This document shows positions 14,340 to 20,901 of a DNA stretch of 21,547 nucleotides, in pieces (within the stretch, counting starts at the first letter, position 1; each line of letters opens with the position of its first letter). The notes under the pieces were generated by a model. The model was not told where the DNA came from and searched no databases. It was given only the letters and a program-made list of their open reading frames with translations. The position numbers and the translations under genes were made by a program. The DNA is taken from positions 1 to 21,547 of the IMG/VR virus record IMGVR_UViG_3300028859_000067. One strand, given 5' to 3'. The DNA is from a virus.

Positions 14340-17222
14340 TTATTCATTAAAATTAAACGAAGTATATCCATTTTCTTTTGTAACAGTTAATACACTATTA
14401 CACTTACTTATCAATTCATCTTTATGACTAATAATCCAAACATCTCTGTTTTGCTGTCTAGACATATCTCTTAATAGTTTAATGGCTGATTCTGTTCCTG
14501 AAACATCAATGCCAGCATCAATCATTTCATCCAATCCCAAAAGATTAATTTTTTGATATAAGCTTTCGTGAACATCTCTGAAAGCAAATGATAGTCCCAA
14601 TTGAAGTCTCGCCATTTCTCCGCGAGATAAATTTCCAGGGCTCAATTCTCTTCCCAATTCACTTATATTAACATCTAAATCATTTTGAAATATTACTGTA
14701 TGCGGAAGTCCCAATGCTGTTAGATAATAATCCAATCGAATATTTAAATAACTAAGATTTTGTTCAATAATCTTCTTTCTAATAAATGAGTCTTTATTAG
14801 TCAATAACTTCATTAAAAATTCTTGATGGTCAACCAAACTTGAAAAAGCATTCATTGTAGATAAATCAATTGTTTCAATCGCAGTATTTTGCATTTCTGA
14901 AATCTGATCTTTATATGGGTCGATTTCATTATATTTTTGCTCATACTGTTGAATCAAAAGATTTAATTTATTTTTATGTTCATAAACGTCAGATAGTGCA
15001 TTATATACTTTTTCTTTTGGTTTAATAACATTGGGAATTATACTAAAAGAAGCCAACACTTCATTTATTTTATCATACCATTGTTGAATATCTTTTTCGG
15101 TTTGATTATATTCTTTTTTTATCTTTAATAATAATTCTTTATGCACATCATCATGAATTTTTTGATGGCACGTTTGGCAACATTGATTTTCTAAACTAAG
15201 CAAATCGTCATTTAACTTCATTAAAATTTTATTTTCTTTATTTAATGAAGTTTCATAATGTTTTTTCTGTTGTTCCAATTGCTCTTTATTAGCAGCAGCA
15301 GTGTTATACTCATCCCAACTTGAATGAATTTTTATTTCTTCTTCAATGTCAATTTTAGAAAGGAAATCAATAGATTTCTCCAATTTAATTAATTCTTCAT
15401 TTTTAGAACGCTCCCACAACTTCTGCCTTCTAATTAAACTATTAATCTGATCTTGTATTCTCTTGTTGGCTTCTTGGACGCTTTTAATACGAATATCTTC
15501 TTTTAACACATCTTCTTTTGCAATTTTAATTTCTTCTTTTAATTTTTCAGCTTTTTCGCTGAGTAAAGTAATTCCCAACAACTGTTCAATAATGGTTCTT
15601 TGGTCACTAACTTTTTGAAATAAGAAAGGCGTTGTATAAGTATTTAATGCAACAATTTGACAAAACATATCATGGCTCATATTCAAAATTGTTTCAATTT
15701 CTTTTTGAGTTTCCCGACTATCTCCTTGTGATGTATCGTTCAAATCTAAAGCAATATCTTTTTCTTCTTTCTTAATTCCATTTTCAAAAAATTCAAATAC
15801 TCTTGGTTTTAAGCCTCGATTAATTATATATTCTTTGCCATCAGATTCAAATTCAATGGTGACTAACATATTTTTACCATTGGTTTTATTAATGAGATGT
15901 TCTTTCTTAATATTGGAAATGGGCCATGAAAATAATGCGTAACTCAATCCATTCATTATAGTAGTATTATGAGTTACAACAAAATTATCAGTAACATATA
16001 AATGCTCTGGATCATCAACCATGATGCACTGACATTCTTTTTTGCCAATAAATTCAATACTTTTTATTTGTGATCGCAACTGTGTTTCATATTGATATTT
16101 TTTTGATAATCTTTCTCTTTTTCTGGGTAGAGATACGATGTTACGCATATTATAATATCTAATATTTACATTATAGGAATCTTTACAAGGAACACGTTTT
16201 CCTTTATAACTATATGTTTTATTTTTTTTATGAAAAATTCTAGCTAACCCTCCAATACTACGAACAATATATGTAATATCATTTGCTAGTTGTCTGCTTG
16301 TTGTGCAAATAGAGAAGCCTCCATTTTTTCCAATATAACCATTAGTGTCCATTAATCCAGCAAGTAATTCTTCTTTTTGCCTTACACTAGAAGATTTATA
16401 AATTTCTGGTATAAATTTAGTATCACTATGCGTTCCGCATAAATTCAATTGTTTTATAATTCTATTAAATTTATTTGGATTTTTTAAAACGTTACTTTCA
16501 TAATTATTATTACTAACAACTCTATAATCATATAAATTAGTCGAATTACCTTTATAACTTAACGAACAATTAAATTCAGAATTTAATTTTTCATTCATTT
16601 TATTTTTCATAAATTCATCAGCAGTAGTAAAAGTAACACTAGATGATACTGATAATCCTGCATAACCTAAAGTAGCTCCTAATAACCATGGATCGATAGG
16701 TAAGCATATATCCGATATATTTTCTGGTTTAATTAATGGTGTGTAAATATAAGCTGAAGGATTTTTATTTTCATATTTTTTTAAATGTTCTATAATTTCG
16801 CCTGTAGTTAAAATACTTTCTTTATTAATATATTTTTTTGATGTAAATTTATGGCTATAAGTTTTCCATAAATGATCATATGAAGCCTCAACTGTTCTTC
16901 CATCAACAAAAGTAATAAGATAAGTATCAAGCATCCCTTGACCATAAATACCTGTTACTTTAGCTTGTTTACCTTTTGGTGTTATAATCAAATCATTTAA
17001 ACATAAATCTCCCATTTTTTTCCAACCAGATTTTGTTAAAATATTAGATGTCAATGGTTGCGCCTTGCCGCATCCATTACGGCTTCCAGAATCTTCTCCA
17101 CCCATATCTAAATTTTCTCCAAGAACCAATACTAACTCTTCTCGATTAAAATTTAATGTTTGCGGTGCATTGCCAATACTTAGAAAATTTCGTAATGTCA
17201 AATTTTTAACTATTATTGCCAT
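14340..17222 (-). CDS. 46: gp46-like recombination nuclease subunit (SbcC/Rad50 type) interrupted by an intein, 960 aa precursor
   Basis: ATPase subunit of the gp46/gp47 (SbcCD/Mre11-Rad50-type) nuclease for DNA end resection in recombination-dependent replication. N-extein residues 1-53 include the family run GENLDMGGEDSGSRNGCGK; C-extein starts TTIMNGLSYALFSWP. After splicing the P-loop reads NGCGKTT. Long coiled coils (about 550-680 and 690-780) surround the zinc-hook CQTC (682-685). The C-terminal ATPase half has signature LSRGE (865-869), Walker B LLGLDE (894-899) and a switch-like WIISHKDE (929-936). The mature protein would be 594 aa, close to T4 gp46 (about 560). Start codon overlaps the previous stop (TAATG). 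Last gene of the gp47-macro-gp46 operon; because the intein splits Walker A, splicing is required for activity. Confidence 0.93.
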   Translation of the reverse strand: MAIIVKNLTLRNFLSIGNAPQTLNFNREELVLVLGENLDMGGEDSGSRNGCGKAQPLTSNILTKSGWKKMGDLCLNDLIITPKGKQAKVTGIYGQGMLDTYLITFVDGRTVEASYDHLWKTYSHKFTSKKYINKESILTTGEIIEHLKKYENKNPSAYIYTPLIKPENISDICLPIDPWLLGATLGYAGLSVSSSVTFTTADEFMKNKMNEKLNSEFNCSLSYKGNSTNLYDYRVVSNNNYESNVLKNPNKFNRIIKQLNLCGTHSDTKFIPEIYKSSSVRQKEELLAGLMDTNGYIGKNGGFSICTTSRQLANDITYIVRSIGGLARIFHKKNKTYSYKGKRVPCKDSYNVNIRYYNMRNIVSLPRKRERLSKKYQYETQLRSQIKSIEFIGKKECQCIMVDDPEHLYVTDNFVVTHNTTIMNGLSYALFSWPISNIKKEHLINKTNGKNMLVTIEFESDGKEYIINRGLKPRVFEFFENGIKKEEKDIALDLNDTSQGDSRETQKEIETILNMSHDMFCQIVALNTYTTPFLFQKVSDQRTIIEQLLGITLLSEKAEKLKEEIKIAKEDVLKEDIRIKSVQEANKRIQDQINSLIRRQKLWERSKNEELIKLEKSIDFLSKIDIEEEIKIHSSWDEYNTAAANKEQLEQQKKHYETSLNKENKILMKLNDDLLSLENQCCQTCHQKIHDDVHKELLLKIKKEYNQTEKDIQQWYDKINEVLASFSIIPNVIKPKEKVYNALSDVYEHKNKLNLLIQQYEQKYNEIDPYKDQISEMQNTAIETIDLSTMNAFSSLVDHQEFLMKLLTNKDSFIRKKIIEQNLSYLNIRLDYYLTALGLPHTVIFQNDLDVNISELGRELSPGNLSRGEMARLQLGLSFAFRDVHESLYQKINLLGLDEMIDAGIDVSGTESAIKLLRDMSRQQNRDVWIISHKDELISKCNSVLTVTKENGYTSFNFNE
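15966..17063 (-). mobile_element. intein in the gp46 P-loop, 366 aa, endonuclease motifs degenerate
   Basis: Precursor residues 54-419. The N-terminal block starts with Ala (AQPLTSNILTKSGWKKMGDL) rather than Cys or Ser; block B is VEASYDHLW with the His; the end is HLYVTDNFVVTHN, and the next residue is Thr. The central part has two LAGLIDADG-type helices about 106 residues apart: LGATLGYAG (181-189) and LAGLMDTNG (287-295). The acidic residue normally at position 8 is Ala in the first and Asn in the second, so the homing nuclease is probably inactive while splicing blocks remain. It is placed between Lys53 of GxGK and Thr420. Confidence 0.9.
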
Positions 17223-17602
17223 TATTCCTCATTATCTTTTTCTTGAAAAGGTAACCATTCCAGCGGAAATATAACATTTTCAGATGCTCCTCTAAACATT
17301 GGAGCAATTTGAAAATGACTATATCCAGCCAATCCAGTACCAACCGCAGTCAATATAAAAGTATCTTCTGAATGATTTCTTGCATACTCTAAAAATATTG
17401 TAACATATTCTTTTATCTTATTCAACGGTAATGTTTTTATATATCTGTCTTTTGTTGGAATCGCATATGATCCACCATCAATTCCAACTCCTTGAATTCC
17501 ATGTCCACAAAATTGAATTGCTCCCCAATTTTTACGGGCTTCCAACGCAGCGCCTTTGCCATTTATTCCAGCTTCATTGCTTCCGTAAACAAAAACGTTC
17601 AT
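17222..17602 (-). CDS. macro-like domain protein, 126 aa
   Basis: Single-domain protein: NVFVYGSNEAGINGKGAALEA at the start in two parts (GSNEAG and GKGAAL), GIQGVGIDGGSYAIPTKD, and TAVGTGLAGYSHFQIAPMF near the end. This order of glycine-rich loops is that of small macro-like proteins of phages and bacteria (the A1S_2505-like family), expected to bind ADP-ribose-type ligands; enzymatic activity is unknown. AAAGGAG lies a few bases before ATG 17602. It sits between gp47 (12-base gap) and gp46 (overlap TAATG), hence co-transcribed with the recombination nuclease. It could reverse ADP-ribosylation or remove NAD-derived signals, but that is inference from the fold and context. Confidence 0.8.
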   Translation of the reverse strand: MNVFVYGSNEAGINGKGAALEARKNWGAIQFCGHGIQGVGIDGGSYAIPTKDRYIKTLPLNKIKEYVTIFLEYARNHSEDTFILTAVGTGLAGYSHFQIAPMFRGASENVIFPLEWLPFQEKDNEE

Positions 17603-17614
17603 TATATTACTCCT

Positions 17615-18634
17615 TTAAATCCCACGATATATTTCAAGTAACAAACTATTATCAAAAAACTGAGATTCTATAGCACCAAGTTGTGACTGAACAATTGTAT
17701 CAACTGACTGAAAAGCTACATTACCTCCATGCGCCAAGTCTTCTGAAAAAGTACTTTTTTTCATTGATATTAATGACATTTCTCTTAACGAATATTCATC
17801 TACTAAAGTTTCTTTCAAATATGCAGCTTCTTCATATGACACTTCTGAATCTAACATTAATTTTATATAACCATTGATTGGTAAATATAATGATGGATCA
17901 ACAACCAATTGGCTAATTTTAACTATTCTGTATTTTGGAGCTTTCGGCCAAGAAATATATTTCGGAGTTCCTCCATATGGCAAAATCATCATTCCTCGAT
18001 CATCATCTCCAGAATCCCCAAAATTATGAGGGAATGCATTTCCTACATAATGAATATTATTCTGCTGCTGTCTCATATGAAAATGGCCAGAATAAACTTC
18101 TTCAATTTGTTTTAACTGATCAATTTTTATATCTCCAACATCTGGCATCGGCACTCGACTGTTCATCATAAATCCAGGTAATTCCAAATGTCCAAATATA
18201 TATTTTGATCTAATATTTTCTATTTTAGAAAAATCTTGCTCATTTAGCCAAGGTAGAAAAGTAACATCATTTTCAGTATATATATCATTAACAATTTCAA
18301 TATTCGGAATATGTTCTGCCCAAGCAATACTATGAATGGTTCTATTGGATTTATAGTAATTATCATGATTGCCAGTAAGAACAATTACTCTATCAAAAGC
18401 ATCACTGAGCAATCTTAATATTTGTAATCCATAATTTAACGAAATTAAATTTACATTATTTCTATTATTAAAAAAATCTCCCAAAAATATACAAATATCA
18501 CAGTTTTCTTCGCTAGATTTTTGTATGAACCATTCAACAAAATTTTTACAATCTTCCAAATGAACAAGACTGTTTGTTTTTAGTCCAATATGCAAGTCAG
18601 TAAAAATTGCTGCTTTTTTAAATAAATTGGTCAT
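17615..18634 (-). CDS. 47: gp47-like recombination nuclease (SbcD/Mre11 type), 339 aa
   Basis: Catalytic phosphoesterase subunit, partner of gp46. Metal-binding motifs in order: FTDLHIG (Asp13, His15), FLGDFFNNR (Asp53), TGNHD (Asn89, His90, Asp91), FGHLE (His149) and SGHFH (183-186 region). With the start at ATG 18634 the length is 339 aa, the same as I recall for T4 gp47. The frame extends 28 codons further upstream to ATG 18718, but that extension covers the promoter (18669-18641) and has no ribosome site. Only six bases lie between the -10 and ATG 18634, so the mRNA is predicted to be leaderless. First gene of the gp47-macro-gp46 operon. Confidence 0.93.
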   Translation of the reverse strand: MTNLFKKAAIFTDLHIGLKTNSLVHLEDCKNFVEWFIQKSSEENCDICIFLGDFFNNRNNVNLISLNYGLQILRLLSDAFDRVIVLTGNHDNYYKSNRTIHSIAWAEHIPNIEIVNDIYTENDVTFLPWLNEQDFSKIENIRSKYIFGHLELPGFMMNSRVPMPDVGDIKIDQLKQIEEVYSGHFHMRQQQNNIHYVGNAFPHNFGDSGDDDRGMMILPYGGTPKYISWPKAPKYRIVKISQLVVDPSLYLPINGYIKLMLDSEVSYEEAAYLKETLVDEYSLREMSLISMKKSTFSEDLAHGGNVAFQSVDTIVQSQLGAIESQFFDNSLLLEIYRGI

Positions 18635-18640
18635 ACTTCG

Positions 18641-18669
18641 ATGATAAGTCCTTTGTAATGTTTTGTCAA
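18641..18669 (-). promoter_or_regulatory. sigma70-type promoter of gp47, start site on the ATG
   Basis: Minus strand TTGACA (18669-18664), 17-base spacer, TATCAT (18646-18641), then six bases to ATG 18634. The -35 abuts, on the opposite strand, the late-type box of the divergent homing endonuclease leader. Confidence 0.8.
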
Positions 18670-18670
18670 G

Positions 18671-18739
18671 ATAAATAATGTCAGTCACGATGTTAGCCCA
18701 TCCACTGACTCTAATCATTCATGGAGGAACAATCAGCTT
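18671..18739 (+). promoter_or_regulatory. structured 5' leader of homing endonuclease gene, copy 2
   Basis: Late-type box ATAAATAATG (18671-18680), then a 30-nt hairpin 18680-18709: outer stem GTCAGT/ACTGAC, CAC bulge, inner stem GATG/CATC, loop TTAGCC, one C on the 3' side. TCTAAT (18710-18715) and GGAGG-AACAATCAGC follow before ATG 18740. Same plan as 3587-3654: identical stem lengths, bulges and loop size. Confidence 0.65.
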
Positions 18740-19687
18740 ATGCGTATTTATACAACTACTGATTTCATATTATCGTCTATTTCTAAACATAATAATGAAT
18801 TGCTTTCTTATGAAAAAACTATTTTCACTAGTAAAAACTCCAAAGTAATTATTACTTGCAAACTTCACGGCGATTTTGAGCAAATAGCAAAAATTCATTT
18901 GAAGGGGCATAGTTGCCCTCAGTGCGGCCATAATTATCGAGCCAATTTAAATAGATTAACCACTGAACATTTTATTAATGATGCTAATAAAATTCATAAT
19001 TTTTTCTTTTCATATGATAATTCTTTTTATATTGGTAGAAATCGCAAAATAACTATTACTTGTCCCTTTCATGGTGAGTTTAATCAAATGGCAGGAAATC
19101 ATTTAAATGGCTTTGGGTGTCCCAGTTGTTCTGGTTGCAAAAAATTAACAACTGAAGAATTTGTAAGAAAAGCCAATATTAAACATAATTTTAAATTTGA
19201 TTATAGCAAGTCAATTTATATAGGTGCTCATTCAAAAGTTATTATAAGTTGCCCAGAACATGGTGAGTTTACTCAGAAACCAAATTGTCATTTATCTGGC
19301 GCTGGCTGTCCTGTGTGTAAAGAATCAAAAGGAGAACGAGAAATTCGCATAAATCTTAAAGAATTAAAAATGAATTTCAAATACCAATACTCTTTTAAAA
19401 ATTGCAAAAATATAAAACCACTGCCATTTGATTTTGCATTATTTAATAATAAAAAATTAATTGGTCTAATAGAATATCAAGGTATACAGCATTATAAAGT
19501 AGGTTCTTTTGGTAGTAAATCAAAATCAATAGAAGATAAAATTAAAGATTTATATGAAATTCAATCTAGAGACTTAATTAAACTAAATTATTGCAAAACA
19601 AATAAAATTCCTCTTTTAATTATTCCTTATTGGAATCTGAGTAATATCAAAAATATTTTGTCTAATTATTCATATCCACCATCATAG
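18740..19687 (+). CDS. Vsr-like (EDxHD-type) homing endonuclease with three zinc ribbons, 315 aa
   Basis: Paralogue of the 8505 protein with the same plan. Three DNA-binding modules of ~65 residues carry CxxH and CxxC pairs (CKLH/CPQC, CPFH/CPSC, CPEH/CPVC). The C-terminal nuclease reads SKGEREIRINL, LPFDFALF, LIGLIEYQGIQHY and ends IPLLIIPYW; candidate active residues are Glu in GERE, Asp in FDF and His in QHY. Unlike the 8505 copy its modules have diverged from each other. Ribosome site GGAGG (18723-18727) precedes ATG 18740. It is inserted between gp47 and the gp55-like gene, on the opposite strand, and its last 22 bases overlap the C-terminal codons of gp55. Its leader matches the one before the 3586 endonuclease. 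Confidence 0.78.
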   Translation: MRIYTTTDFILSSISKHNNELLSYEKTIFTSKNSKVIITCKLHGDFEQIAKIHLKGHSCPQCGHNYRANLNRLTTEHFINDANKIHNFFFSYDNSFYIGRNRKITITCPFHGEFNQMAGNHLNGFGCPSCSGCKKLTTEEFVRKANIKHNFKFDYSKSIYIGAHSKVIISCPEHGEFTQKPNCHLSGAGCPVCKESKGEREIRINLKELKMNFKYQYSFKNCKNIKPLPFDFALFNNKKLIGLIEYQGIQHYKVGSFGSKSKSIEDKIKDLYEIQSRDLIKLNYCKTNKIPLLIIPYWNLSNIKNILSNYSYPPS

Positions 19688-20529
19688 CTATTAATATCTT
19701 TATTTGTGCGCGAATAGCTGGGATTCATAGAATTTTTTATAAGCAGATCATCTCGTATCTGCTGATTTTTCTTTTCAATATTTAGTATTCGTAAGAAAGA
19801 GTTATGACATATAGATGTAAAAAATGCAAAAGGATTGGCTGATTTTGATTCATCGAACTGAAGGGCTACTTGGCAAAGTTGCATTACTGCCTGACCTTTA
19901 AATTCTTCAACATAAGAATAATTTCTCCAGTTTCCTTTACTCGCATATTTGTCTGTTAATTTCATAATCATTCTTGCCAAAGTATCTGTAAAATATCCGT
20001 GAGTCTTGCAAAATTGTCCATTATCCAAATCTCCAATCCAATGACTTTTAGCAACTACACGCAAAATATTATTTTCATCAAATCTATAATTGTAAAACGG
20101 AGGGAAATTAATTCTAATATGGTCAGCTTTTAAATTACTCAGCGGCACAATATTTAAACTTTCCAAATCATCATCTTCATCTTCTAAAACAAAATCATCA
20201 TTGTCAATTACACTATCAAAAAATCTATCTATACTTTTTCCTGGAACAATTTCAGCCAACATCTTTTCTGATTTAGAAATTTTCGGAGGAAGCATTGGTA
20301 TGTGTTCCCAAGTCATAATTCTAAAAACTAAATTAGTTGTTGGTAAGTTGTCTATATTTACTTTTTCTCCAGTTTCTCTTAAAATTCTGGCTACTTTGTT
20401 TTGCTTTGCTAAAATAATATTTTGATAATTTATTTCTTTAGTGTCAAATAATATTATATCATATTGGTGATCAGTTTCTTTGTTTAGAAATGAACAAAAC
20501 GTATTCTTTGAAAGATGAATTTCTTTCAT
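19666..20529 (-). CDS. 55: gp55-like late-transcription sigma factor with long N-terminal extension, 287 aa
   Basis: Directs host RNA polymerase to late promoters of the TATAAATA type. The C-terminal half (about residues 155-265) matches the gp55 core by eye: VAKSHWIGDLDNGQFCKTHGYF in two parts, WRNYSYVEEFKGQAVMQLC, and FDESKSANPFAFFTSICHNSFLRIL, the helical region 2-like part. T4 gp55 is about 185 aa; here ~140 residues precede the core, including TNLVFRIMTWEHIPMLPPK and an acidic run (DNDDFVLEDEDDDLE). Many late-type boxes in the window fit its presence. The ribosome site is weak (AGAG). Upstream, 50 bases away, is a frameshifted small gene probably in the same early operon from 20894-20866. 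Its last codons overlap the convergent endonuclease gene. Confidence 0.85.
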   Translation of the reverse strand: MKEIHLSKNTFCSFLNKETDHQYDIILFDTKEINYQNIILAKQNKVARILRETGEKVNIDNLPTTNLVFRIMTWEHIPMLPPKISKSEKMLAEIVPGKSIDRFFDSVIDNDDFVLEDEDDDLESLNIVPLSNLKADHIRINFPPFYNYRFDENNILRVVAKSHWIGDLDNGQFCKTHGYFTDTLARMIMKLTDKYASKGNWRNYSYVEEFKGQAVMQLCQVALQFDESKSANPFAFFTSICHNSFLRILNIEKKNQQIRDDLLIKNSMNPSYSRTNKDINSYDGGYE

Positions 20530-20578
20530 TATATCTCTATTATTTAAATAATTCTGTTTGATGGTGTCCCCCGAAAAT

Positions 20579-20826
20579 CTATTTAATTTTTAAATTATTT
20601 GCCAATTCGTTATATATATTTTCAATTTCTTCTTTAGAAAGTTCTGGCTGATTATTCTTTTTTAATCTTTTATTATACCGGTCAATTATTTTTTGTGGGA
20701 TATACTATATTCTTTTTTCAATTCTTCCAATTTTTCCGGTGCCAACGGAAAGTTACCTAATGTGCTTGCTACCATTCCTTCCATATTTTGTATTTTCGCT
20801 ATGTTATATAGCCTTCTATTTCTCAT
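20579..20826 (-). pseudogene. frameshifted small conserved-looking gene upstream of gp55
   Basis: ATG 20826 with GAGGA upstream opens a 46-codon frame (MRNRRLYNIAKIQNMEG..., ending LEELKKEYSISHKK, stop at 20688-20686). In the -1 frame, immediately overlapping, the sequence goes on as IPQKIIDRYNKRLKKNNQPE and ELSKEEIENIYNELANN, stop 20581-20579. Joined, they make one plausible ~82-residue helical protein broken by a single indel in or next to AGTATATCC (about 20700-20708), either a base lost or an AT pair gained. There is no in-register slippery heptamer, and the -1 frame has a stop just before the junction. Could be a true pseudogene, a sequencing error, or a shortened functional 46-aa protein. 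Confidence 0.6.
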
Positions 20827-20847
20827 AATTGTTCCTCATTTTGTTGC

Positions 20848-20854
20848 ATAAATA
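20848..20854 (+). promoter_or_regulatory. late-type promoter for the tail gene at 20902
   Basis: GCATAAATACTTAT with box 20848-20854. Expected start near 20861. The leader of ~40 nt ends in a strong AAGGAGG (20884-20890). Bases 20852-20870 form an 8-bp inverted repeat (ATACTTAT/ATAAGTAT). Confidence 0.65.
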
Positions 20855-20865
20855 CTTATATAATA

Positions 20866-20894
20866 AGTATATATTTTCTATAGAAGGAGGTCAA
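20866..20894 (-). promoter_or_regulatory. sigma70-type promoter toward the small gene and gp55
   Basis: Minus strand TTGACC (20894-20889), 17-base spacer, TATACT (20871-20866); expected start near 20859, leader ~33 nt with GAGGA before ATG 20826. Its -35 is the complement of the ribosome-site region (AGGTCAA) of the divergent tail gene. Confidence 0.7.
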
Positions 20895-20901
20895 GAAAAA
20901 A

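Noticed and set aside
18635-18718. 28-codon N-terminal extension of gp47 from ATG 18718
   Set aside because: The extension spans the gp47 promoter and the endonuclease leader hairpin, has no ribosome site, and makes the protein longer than its family.
18745-18752. Perfect TATAAATA late consensus on the minus strand upstream of gp47
   Set aside because: It lies inside the first codons of the 18740 endonuclease, no ribosome-site-bearing ORF follows it on that strand before the real gp47 promoter, and AT-rich DNA yields such words by chance; left as unproven.
20695-20720. Programmed -1 frameshift in the small gene upstream of gp55
   Set aside because: A-runs are present, but no X-XXY-YYZ heptamer is in the zero frame, and the -1 frame has a TAG just before the point where the protein would resume.
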